A DNA stretch of 64,000 nucleotides, from positions 7,323,839 to 7,387,838 of the forward strand of contig JAYGXS010000010.1 of assembly GCA_036362985.1 (NCBI GenBank), written 5' to 3'. The translations under genes were made by a program, and so were the position numbers. Below, one piece after another: positions 47,435 to 58,600 of this stretch (positions are counted from its first letter, which is position 1; each line of letters starts with the position of its first letter). Source of the stretch: Ligula intestinalis. Its lineage: Eukaryota > Platyhelminthes > Cestoda > Diphyllobothriidea > Diphyllobothriidae. The notes under the pieces are model-generated. The model saw nothing but the letters and a program-made list of their open reading frames with translations. It did no database searches and was not told where the DNA came from.

Positions 47435-47590
47435 TTGACCGCACGATTAAATGTGGCTGACAATTAGTTCCCAACTGACCGTATAATTACATGCGGATAA
47501 CAACTATTTTGTTCATTACCGACCACATAATAACATGTGGATGACTAGTACTCTGACCAACTATATAATCTTGTGTTAGCCATCATTCGA
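47435..47590. repeat. Minisatellite of ~40 bp units after PLE-3
   Basis: Imperfect units contain GACCGCACGATTAAATGTGG, GACCGTATAATTACATGCGG and GACCACATAATAACATGTGG. A weaker fourth unit (ACTATATAATCTTGTGTTAG) follows. The array starts directly behind the PLE-3 coding remnant, so it may be the variable 3' tail of that element. Confidence 0.6.
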
Positions 47591-47939
47591 AATAACTGTT
47601 TCGTACAAACCTCATTCGTCTGATGGCGACCTGATTAGACAGCGTTGAGAATTCAAACAATAAACTAACATTTCCCAAAAGACTTCTGCTACCGAATAAC
47701 GATAAGTGTTCCAGTATACACAGACATACACTGTCTTTTAGGTTTAGGAGAATGTTAATCCCTTATTTTCAGGGATGTTAAAAAGTGGCAAGACTTCTCA
47801 ATTTTTCCGTAGACCTAGTCTTCAGAAATGGTTATGTACGCGGGCATTCCGCGTCAAAATAACTAAAAAACCGCCCTTTCAAGAAGCAATTTGTTGTAGA
47901 ATGTGTTTTTATATATCTTAGGCACATCCGTTTGCAGCT

Positions 47940-48750
47940 AAAGCTGTGGACATTCGTTTTTATTGGCAACATCTTAAAATTATTGAATGATTCTGAAACC
48001 ATGACCCAAGCATGCAGCTGCATAAAAAATGAAGAACAACTCACTGTTTCGGTAAAATGTTTCACGTAAAATAGAATCGTTATTCATGGACCATTGAGTG
48101 AAACTATTGCAAACCGTAAATTGTTCACCACTATTTAGCGAATGATCTTACAAGCGTCGATATGGAACACCACAAATACAAAGGATTATAATTTAAGATA
48201 ATTACGCACTACAAAAAATACTACGTTTACAATTGCACTCAACAGTATCATTTTAACCTTTAAGTTATTGTTCAGTAGGCCCACATGTGGGCATGCAAAA
48301 TATCTTACCTTGTCATTTTTTCATCGGCACTATCCAGCTAAAGTCTGATTACGGTAGTCCAAATTACTCCAAATAATTTATAAAAGAAAGAAATGACTCG
48401 CGATACTCGTCAGCTCATGCAGGAATACAGACTCAAAATTTTGGCTGCTTCATAATGTCAGTACCCCACACCACATTTTAAATCAAAATCATTATTTACC
48501 AAAAGCGTAGAAGGGGACTTTTTCAGATCAAATTCAAGTTGTGATGCCTTATTTCCCCTTTTTTCCTGAAAAGTATACATCTACGCTTTAAAATTAAGTT
48601 AACTTGGCATCTCCGATTTTTCTTTTTCTAAATTTTCCGCCTTTCAAAGAAAACTATTATTTCTAGCCAACGTTGTTGTACTTGTAAATATCCCTCAAAT
48701 TCATTAGTTAAGACAGGTGCTGTACCATGTTTCAGAAATATTGCCCTTTT
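47940..48750 (+). repeat. AT-rich repeat family 1, copy D
   Basis: Blocks ACCATGACCCAAGCA, GCAGCTGCATAAAAAA, TTACAATTGCACTCAACAG and TTTTCATCGGCACTATCC match copies A-C in order. The alignment then fades through a TTTCTTTTTCTAAATTTTCC block. Confidence 0.55.
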
Positions 48751-48759
48751 GCACACTGA

Positions 48760-51700
48760 AAGTATGCACCCAAAGAAACACGCAATCAAATTCACTTACT
48801 TCTTCCGCTGAGGCTGCACTATGCACCACGAATATACGAATTGACGGAAACTGGCTAATTAGTATCAAATGTCCATAAAAACATCACGTTCGAAATATAA
48901 AAAAACAATATGGCTGCCATTTGCAAAGCAACTAAATTTTAACACTAAAACTTGCAAAGTAATTTGGTCAGTATCCATGCCGTTGACTGAGAAGTCAACC
49001 AATTTTCTTTTCCACCCTCTGAGAACAGTGACACATTTGAATATGGACGGCGAAATTTCTGAATTTTAACTAGCTGTACAAAGTTTAACCTACATAATGT
49101 TCCAAATGTCCGATGTACTCCATCGTTTTGCTATAATTTACTTTGCGCAAACTAGTCCAATTTGTATATTATATCCATATGGGTGTAGTGTCCAGTAAAA
49201 ATCGTGCATAAGGTTTGGTGAAAATTAAATCACCAACCAATTAGGTTGCGAAATACAGAAAATGTATTGCTGAATATTTAATTTTTAAGAACTAATCTAG
49301 CTTTGAGAAACTGCAAGCAATTTCGAGTCACTCTGTAAATAAACTAACCCTGTCTGTGAATGTCGCCACTTTTCTCGTATGCCCAACATGCACGAAAGAG
49401 ATAATGTTGGCTGGCGTTGGTTACGCGAGCTCTCTTTCACATATATGGCTATCAGTCGTATCGAAGGTTTTCTGAAAGCCTGCACGTTCAAAGACTTGAA
49501 CAAACACAATAAGCTGTGAACAAACAAACAAACCTGTGCACTTTGAACAGATTCACTAGGTCTTATTATGCCTAGAACGGCAGGATTCCATATCAGTTAA
49601 CTATTGTCTAGACTGCTACTATGCTCGGTGCCAAAATTAACTGTAGTGTGAACGAATGTCAGACAAAAAATGTATGGCGTAGTTATTAAACAAACTGGAT
49701 ATAAAATGGAAATGGAGACCAAATCAGTCGAATATTAACCATCAAAACGCTAAAAACGCACAAAGTTTATGCATATTGATAAGAAAATGTGCTTGTATAG
49801 AGGCGTTCTCTTGAGCCAACATAAGGAGTTGCGATTAATCAGCCAATTAAGAAATTAAAATGGCCTAACACCCGCAAATTGAATTTTCGTTTATCTACCA
49901 TAAAATTCGCCTGTAGCCTCAAAAAGTTTTTTAACAAACCTTGTTAAGGTAGATGTTCAGTAGGTCGTAAGTTTCTCTTTTTAGAAGGCAGAATTTGACA
50001 CCCTCGAGAGTCTATGATTTGCTTGAGCGTGGCCATGTTTTGCCAAAACACTTAAGAATAAAAATGTAAAATATGTTGAAGAGAATATCATGTATTCTTT
50101 TAAACTGTTCTTCGATTTCGCGGAAAGGAACCTTTCGAGGGTGGCTGATTTTACTTTGCTTATTATATTTCTCTGGTATTTATTCGATCTTGGGAGTCAT
50201 TAACGAACATTTTACCTAAAGTCTGTTTAAAACACATCTTATACGTCCTAAAAATTAGCTAAGTTTTAATTCCTTCGGAAATCATTGCAGGACTTTGAAC
50301 ATTAAACATTAGAACGAAGCTTTCTAGCCTCCATCTTAAGGTAGTTATAAGTAGACATGATTAAATCCGTCATATGATACAGAGTAGCCACGTAATATTT
50401 TCAATGACATAAAAATATCGAATTGTCCACCTCATGCGCTGCATATTTAAGGTGCAGGACACGTCAGGGGACCCCCTGGTTTTTCAAAATATGTCGGCGC
50501 AAAATATTTAAATTAAAAGCAGCTGGGCATTTCGGTTGTACCTATGTCGTTTTTACAGTAGTTCATTCTATATTTGTGTAAAAATGACTGCCTCTTGTTT
50601 GGGAATCTGTAAACATTTCGCAGTTATTCCACAAAAGCGAATGCTTTGAGTTCAATTAGCTAGCAACGTATCTGGAACCCAGACGAAACACTTTATTCCA
50701 AGCGTTATACTTCACGTCCCGAGGAAAGTAGAAGATTGACATGACGTTCTTGTCAAACACAAAGTTAAATGTTTTGCTTGTCGTCATTAGATTGTGAAAG
50801 TAGAAGTCAATGTGCACACTTCTCTGAATTTTAGTTGGTTTTTATGTTGAAGTATTATTAAAAAAATCTATCGCTATAAGGATTTTCAGAAACCTCTGCC
50901 TTAAAAATTATAAAATAACATGTGAGTATGTTTCTATGGTTTATTTTTACAAAAAAGAGCAACTACTGGAGTTGAATTTCCATTTCGTAGTTCTTCAATC
51001 ATGAGCAATTTATGTTACAGCATTAGAAATTATATATCAGTGGAAGGTGTGGAATTTCAGTGACTTGTAACCACCATCAAGACAAGATGCTCACTACATG
51101 TAGTCATAGTTTTAATTCCTGCATATATTATTCTCAGGACTCGCTATACGCCCTAAGGGGTGCAATGCAAAATTGGACGGTATTAGCTACTGACAGAGTG
51201 AAAAACTTAGCACTAATGGGTGTCACAATGCAGTGTCTAGTGTTACTTCGGCGTTCAGCTGAATTTCAGCACAAACTCCTTCCCGAATTTCCTTATTATC
51301 AACCACAAGGATAGGCTTTTGTCAGCAGATGATTGAAGAATAAGTATTAATCAAGACACATCTGCTCCAGATATCACAGTTGACACGTTTAAAGTAATAA
51401 TTGCACTAATAATCCTCCCCATTTAAGTGGCGTCTAAGTTATCTTCTTTGCAGTTTAATCTTCTTGAAACTTTCTATTTCTAAACACGAAATAGTTGACT
51501 TGGGATGTTCAGGTGGACGGCTGATGTCAAATACATTTACGTGCCCCAATGAAACGTAATCCACTCTGGACAAAGTAATATTACTAACAATATAACAAAT
51601 TCTAAATTGAAGTCAGCTTAAAACTGCTGGCCGATAAAGTAACCGATAAGTCTCTATTGAAAACAGAAACTAAAAAGCATCCGTCCATAAACTATGTTGC

Positions 51701-52380
51701 GTGTTTCTTTACCATCTTGTAAGCTAACTGCTATGCGAAAGGGGAGCATAATTCTGGATATATTTTTGGTCAAATTAATAACGCATAGACGAAGTCAGTG
51801 CAGCAGTATATTTGTTTTATTTCATTTGAAATGTTTCTGTCTGATGTCCACATTTTTTCTGGGTAAGTTCTGGGCCAAGTGCTGTTTGATTATTTTGCGG
51901 GATTCAACAAAAAACTATTCTTTTAAACGTTCTCTGTCAAAGTTGGGTGCTATCGAGGAGCCGAAGGAATTTTCTGTCGAAGGAAGGTCCTTTTAGAAAT
52001 TACTTCCTAAAATACATACAGCGAGGGTGTCATGCAACTGCAGTTTATCAGTGCATTTTTACTTAAGGCATGGATATCAGGTAGGTTCAAATACAAACGC
52101 GTTTAATGCCAACTTCTTGTTATTCACTCAGTGCTTTTATTTCTATTCCATTTTGCCATTTTTCTGACAAAATACTTGGCTGTATTAGTTCCTGCCTTCT
52201 TGTCAAAAAGGCTCTATGATTGGGGTTCCCACTTACCACATCTTCTCCCTGTTTACGGGGGTTAAGAGCTGCATCCTGTCAACCTATGACATTCTTCCCT
52301 CAACGCCAGGGAGTTTTACTCGATGTGATTGGTGCAGCTGCTATAGCCAAATGGCTGTCTGAATTTGAGGTTCAGACACG
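48760..52380. other. Unassigned region upstream of the follistatin-like gene
   Basis: No coding exon was recognised in 3.6 kb. Open frames at 51060-51314 and 51694-51996 show no domain. Enhancers for the downstream gene could lie here but cannot be seen from sequence alone. Confidence 0.4.
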
Positions 52381-52381
52381 G

Positions 52382-52389
52382 TATAAAAA
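52382..52389 (+). promoter_or_regulatory. TATA box of the follistatin-like gene
   Basis: TATAAAAA lies 82 bases before the first ATG of the signal-peptide exon. A start of transcription about 30 bases downstream would leave a short 5' leader. This is a sequence inference with no transcript support. Confidence 0.45.
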
Positions 52390-52463
52390 CCCATAATCAA
52401 AAACCCGACACCACACGACAGTAGAAATCAGACAGAGTAACAGACGTTCTTTGAGTGCACGCT

Positions 52464-52668
52464 ATGTCCACAACATCGTCGAACGCAGTACATTTGATAA
52501 ATACTGTCTCCACGCATGCGCAGGCGTTGGAGAATATGTACCACGAAAACACTAAGCAGTGCCAAAGCTGCCCACGACGAAGAAGACCCGGGAACCGTCT
52601 GGAAAACCTGCTGTTTGGATTGTCGCCGATTCTTCTTCTGATAGGGAACATGATGGGGATTTGTGAAG
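52464..52668 (+). CDS. Exon 1: signal peptide of follistatin-like protein
   Basis: From the ATG at 52464 the exon encodes 68 codons plus one base. A basic stretch (PRRRRPGNR) is followed by a hydrophobic core (LLFGLSPILLLIG), then NMMGICEG. This looks like a signal peptide with an unusually long N-region. A second ATG at 52536 would start the protein 24 residues later and give a more ordinary leader, so the true start is uncertain. The exon ends in phase 1 before GTATGC, and the first intron is only 93 bases. In vertebrate follistatin the signal peptide also has its own exon, ending in the same phase. Confidence 0.65.
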
Positions 52669-55600
52669 GTATGCAAAAGCTGACCGACCTGTATTTGTAT
52701 TATTTTAGTTTTTGTTGTCATCTTGTTGATCTACAGACCTATGTATCTTCTTCCTTCTAAGGTGGCAGTTGTTTCAGACTGCGTCTACCATCTGGCATAT
52801 GTCACAGACTGATTAGCCAAAATGATGTCTCGCGTGAGGAATGCTGTGATCTCGGGGGTTTCTTCATGTCCGAGTGGATAACCGAAGAGCAGTATGTCCG
52901 TGATATGCTGCTCGGCAGGGAGGGTATAACGGGATGCGAATATGCCTGCTCCGACCGTGAGTTAACCCCAGCATGGCAAAGTTTCAACCTGTACTTATTT
53001 TAATGCAATTTCGAAAATTATCGAACATTACCCGGCTCCACGATGGCCCCATGCATGTTTTAATTTATCAAATGTTGAAGCTGAGTTCATTGGTATCTCG
53101 AGAATTTTTCTAAAGTCATTATTTGCAGTTCACATAAATACACTAAGGCGTGCAGATAAAGTTGAACATGAGCTTTTTCTCCTAGCGTTAGAAGATGTCA
53201 TACCTGCGTTAAATCCTACATTGCATGGTTAAGGCATTTTTACGTTGTCGATTTGAATTTAGTATGTGCATTTGAGTGCTGTTTCCTCGATATTTTAAGA
53301 TGCATACAAAATGTATTAAGTTAATGAGCACACAAGTTAGCAACGGCATTCTATTCTCTTGGTTAAAACGCCACGTTGCATCCATTGTAGGTCACATATG
53401 ATTGGTCGCTTAAATAATCTCCTGATAAACACAGCTCTGCCATAAGCCGTAAAACAGGTACAGCTTTTGCGCATTAATGTGGTTATGGCAGATAAGTAAC
53501 TGGGTTTCTTGTAGGTAGTATTGATCATCCAACAAACTTCTAGTTAATTCAACACACAGCATTTTATTCTCTTCGTAATTCTGAAAGGAACCTACGAAAC
53601 CTGTAAAAACATCACATGCGACGATGGGTACAAATGCACTATCCAAGGGCATCGAGCAGTCTGTGAATGTTCCACCGAATGCACGGCTCTGGAATACTTG
53701 GACGGTCCAGTGTGCACAACGGACTTAAGAAGATTTAGAAACCGCTGCGATTTTATTCGTGAACGATGCAGAAATCAGAATCAAATGCTTGAAGAGGCCG
53801 TCTGCCCGCCGGATAACAGCGTCTGTTGGCCAGCGAGACGTTACAATACCCCTGAGAGCAATTTCGCCTACGCTGGAATGAGGGACGTCGAACTGGGTCA
53901 AGAATCGGGAAGAAATTTAGTAAGTACTCGTCTGTATGTCGTCTGTATTTGAAAAAATGTATAATGCTATAGGCTTAAGGCCAGAAATAGTGTTTTTGTG
54001 TGTTTATTTGCCATGACTTCAGCAGGTTCCTTATGTGTAAGCAAGAAAACAGTCCTAGATTGGCAATTAACTCTTCAAAATTAGTCGGTCATTTAGAAAT
54101 GTCCAAAACCCTCAAGTGTTGTGTAAAAAACTTGTGTCCGGGTGCACAACTCAGTCATTGAAATGCCAAACAGTTGGTAATCTCCTATGTCGAATTTTTT
54201 TGCATATGTTAATACAGGTTCACTGATAGCTAACGGAACTCATTCGTCCCGCCCGGGCTTGTGTCCTTTCTCGAGCAGCCGCATAGTGGCAAGTTGTCTA
54301 GGCAGATATTATTGTCAACGAAGAGAAGGGTGACTGGAGTGAACATTTCTGACTTATGAGCCATCGTCAGCCAGTCAGTGCCAACCAAATGTTCTGTTCA
54401 ACACAAAACTTGGTCTCCCAACCTTTTCGATCAAATGTCTAACGTTCTCACCATTGAGCTGCGGGCTCGTCGGCTTAGTTCGGGAAACATTAACACTCCT
54501 TGGCGAACTTTTACGGGACGCTTATGTTCTTGGTTTGATAAACGGTCGACACGGCGACCTTCCCCCACCAACGGCATAAAAATCAATTAAGTCTTTATTC
54601 AGTAAAACGAATTACTTAAGTCAGCCTGAGAAAAAAACGCCTGGTCATACTAAAAGTCGTAATTTAAGACCTGCAAACCCACCACTGCAATAGATAATGA
54701 TTGGCATTTTTAGTGACAGAGCTACAACTTTATTGTAGACTTGCATAGTATTGTGTGATAGGAAGCCATTTTTGATGATAATGAAACAAATCCTGGTTGA
54801 TCTAGCGAATGGATATAGTAAGCTCGTGAAAGGAAACGTAATAAGGAAATCCTGGAGCTAACTATTTGCGTTCTCGTCCATTGTTGAGAGCCCATTTATG
54901 GCTCTTCACTGGGGCATATTAAAATTGGTCTCAGGTTGTCTAGTCGGCCATGATTTCAAGTTCAATCTATGTTTTTGTCGGCGAGGACTTTGCAGTTACC
55001 TTCATTCTCCTAACGTTTAGTCCAATTTCTGAAAATAAAGGCGAAAATTCGCTCAATTTTTGGACTGTGACAAGATAACTTGCTTGCCATATTTGTAGTG
55101 ATTTTTAACTATCTGCTTAGTCAGCTATTGCAGCTGTATTCTTGCAATGTTTTAGAAGGTCTGCTCGAGGTCTCAAGTCTGTCTCATTCGGCTGTTCAGT
55201 GGAGAGGCAGGCTGTGAAGAGCCAAACTGGCTGGGACCAACACGCACTACATTTGGTCTTTCTGACCTCGATTTTGGTAGCCCCACAGAAGACCTCTCTG
55301 AGTGCACTAACGGCCAATTCGGGGTGCCTCTCTGTGCCACCAATAATCAGACCTACAGGAACCAGTGCGAACTCAGAAAGGCCAGCATACGACGTGGTAT
55401 GGAAATCCGAATAGCCTATCTGGGGGCTTGCAAAGGTAAGTACGGTACTTCTGCTAACAGAAATAAATATGTCGTAGTAGTCCTCATGGTCAGGTGGTTA
55501 CTCAAAGGCGCTGATGTATTTGCAAGTAGTTCCTCGCCTTTACTGAAAAAAAAACGTCCTATCAAAGTAAAAAATGGCCAAACATTGCATTTTGGCAGTA

Positions 55601-58600
55601 GTAATTTGAGTAGTGCACCCAATATACGTTTAGTTCAAGCAATTTGCCCCATAGAAACGGTGGTTATAGGGTTTTATGGGTGACGAATAGGGATAAACAG
55701 TTGAATATATTCGAAAACTGCAAAATATGTCTTGAGTTTACTGTTTATAGAAAGGTTGATGATTTATGTCTGTATATTTTCCTAATTTGTGTTAAAATAA
55801 AACATATTACCGGAAAGCCCGATTATAAAAATGCACGTTTTTGGAAATTCCTGAAAGAATGGGAATGGCGGTTAGGAGGGCGTCTACGTCAACTTACCTG
55901 AGGTCAAACGTCCAGTTCTGGAGTTGCATTTGTATATTTTGCGGCGCTTATGCCGCGCATACTTTCGACTTGCATGGCGAACACCTTAATCCCAACGTCT
56001 GCTGGAAACAAATTTAAACTCCAGGCTTCTTACAAATTTCGTTTGCTGCCTATTCTATTACCACCCACAAAACCCCTATAACTATCCTTTCCTTAGGACA
56101 TCATGTTGGGACAAGGTCTATATGAGGTGCATTAATTGAACCTACCTTATCCTAAAAATTAACGTGGGTTACATTTGGGAATAGACCATGCTTGAAGTAG
56201 AAAATAAACATTTACAACACTGATCAGGGCGTACCTTTACGGGGAATTTGGATCTTTTCTACTAAAATGCACTACTTTTTATTTTATCTTCACCATTCGG
56301 AAAAGATAATGAGTGTATACTTAAGGGTTAAATCGTCAAGTTCTAGTCTCAGTGGAAGCAAGTCGTGTCTAAATTCAGGAAGCCTGAGCTGAAATTAATT
56401 ACCGACCTTTCTCTTTGCCTCCTAGATGGAGTAATCAGGCAGTCATGTTTGAATTATTCTCATGGCGTGAAATCATAATAAGCATGGAAATTTTTAACTG
56501 GTATCTTAAAAGCAATTTGCAGAGGCTGAGGCAGTCAGTATGTTAGCGACGAAAGGTCATTTTTTATGGTCCACTTGTTCTTGGTTGCTCAAGATGATTG
56601 TGATTAGCAATGCATTCACAATTGTTCCCCGCCGTACTGAGATGTCTGTGGCAGAAATACACTTTATTGGGACTGACAGGTTCGTTTACACTGGCAATAA
56701 ATGCCAAAATTGATTTAACAAGCGTACAAATATTCGCAAAAAGATGATTTATGTTTCGTTAGCTTCAAGTTATTAAACAAAGGCACCGGATAAACCGTCT
56801 CCCTTTTTTAAAATGGCTTTTTTTTATTTTCAGAGCTTAAGTGAATAAATTGGACATATGTGAAGAAACAAGTATTAGTCTTTCTTAGTTCACGAAAAAT
56901 AAAAATAGGTTCGACGGGAAAATAGACGTTTGACAGGTGTGGCGAAAATCAGGTCAAGTGCGCCCATGTAGCGACAGTCTCGCCGCAATTCGCTGGCCGG
57001 CCGGCTCGCTCATTTTCCCCCGTAACCCAGTTGGCGACAGCTGCCGATCTCGACCTCTTTTCCAACCCCCCCAATTCCGAACGTCTGGTTCTGGTGAAAG
57101 TGGTTTGCATTATGAACATCACGGAGGCAATAGCATGCTTCGCATGCGGGTTCACAGCACTATTGCATATTTGCGTGTTTACTAGGATCTCGCCACGCAA
57201 ATTTTCCGACAGCAATTATTAAAACACCCCGAGAACTAGTTACACTAGCACCCTTCGAACAACAGAAAAGCGAACAGGCTCCTCTCGTATCCTATATGAA
57301 TGTGCCCGATTGCAGTTCCTTTCAGCAAAAAAAAATCATAATAATCCGATAGGTTGGAATTTGTGTAGTAGGATCGCAGACACAAATGATTTGGAAGGCC
57401 GTTTGGTCTTTGAGATACTTCGAAGTAGCGTTTGCTGTCAGGTCTTCTTTTATTTGAATCATTTGTTTCCCGTTACAAAATTCAGACACAACAGGACTTT
57501 TTAAATTCCATGAGTTTCGTGACAGCTTCCTATCGATGCCTGAGTTTGGTAAAGGGTGGAGTTGATTTTTCGCAGAGTTGCATGGCATACCAGCAACGAT
57601 CATGGTTCATTGTTACCCATAATAAGTGAACGACACTGCACTTAGTTACTGCATACGAAGGAAAAGAGGCAAGGAAAGCAAACGAAAATCACATGGGGCT
57701 CAGTTACCAGGATAATTGGAGGTCAAAGGGTTCGATCTGGTCCTGCTTGAATAATTATTGGAAAAGCTGTTTTGATGTCGATAGAATAACTGCTGTCTAG
57801 CACATGCTTAGTAATTGAAGACCGTGATACTCTACCTTCTTGCTTCAAAATCCGGTCAGGCAAGTGAACAGCGGCCCTGGCTGCCAGTTGCTTCTGCGTA
57901 CGTCCCAACGTACTTGCATCCTTTTCCCGTTCTACTGGAAAGCTTTCAGTAGGACTCACGATGACGAATTTTGCTGCGTTGTTGGTCCTTTCTGTGGAAC
58001 AGCGCAACCGTCGCTTGATTGTATTCGAAATTTCATCACCTTTAATGTGTAAGCATATAATGAGGAGAATTTTTAGAACTGACGGTTCTATAAATGCTTG
58101 CTGCAGATAATTGCTGTTCCTCTGAATAAAACGTGCAGGATAGGCACAGTTAAGTAGGTCTATCTTCATGTGGTGAAGCTCTGCAGGCACGGCCTCACTG
58201 AAGCATATGTTCCTTGCCAGTTTCCACCGAATTGACACAAAATTCATCAAATGTAGGTACTGCCTTATCCACGAATTATCATGGACGACCGAAATCCCTG
58301 TTAAACCATCTTCCTCTCGAAACATGAGGGCGTCCAGTAAGGATAGCTTGTTAAGCTGCTCTTCAATTTTTGCATGTACGCTATTCATAAAATTGCGGAT
58401 GTCATCGACCTCTTCCTCAGAATCAACAATAGTGAATATGAATGTAATGTAATATAATTTTGTCATATTAAGTCTAGATGACGCCGTTTCGTTGACATGA
58501 CCCATGTCAACATTCGTGAATGTGAGCCTTAGTGGACTGTCCCTTGCGACTCCATCCATTTGTCTGAAGAGTTGCCCATTAAATATAAGTTGAACATTTT

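Noticed and set aside
47435..47590. CRISPR-like array
   Set aside because: The units are contiguous, imperfect and without unique spacers of constant length, and the genome is eukaryotic. It is a minisatellite.
52330..52381. tRNA-like segment just before the TATA box
   Set aside because: A weak A-box-like TAGCCAAATGG and GGTTCAGAC can be seen, but no cloverleaf forms. It may be chance or a very old SINE.
57840..58452. Open frames on the + strand over the PLE remnant
   Set aside because: The minus strand carries clear reverse transcriptase motifs, so the + strand frames are shadows.
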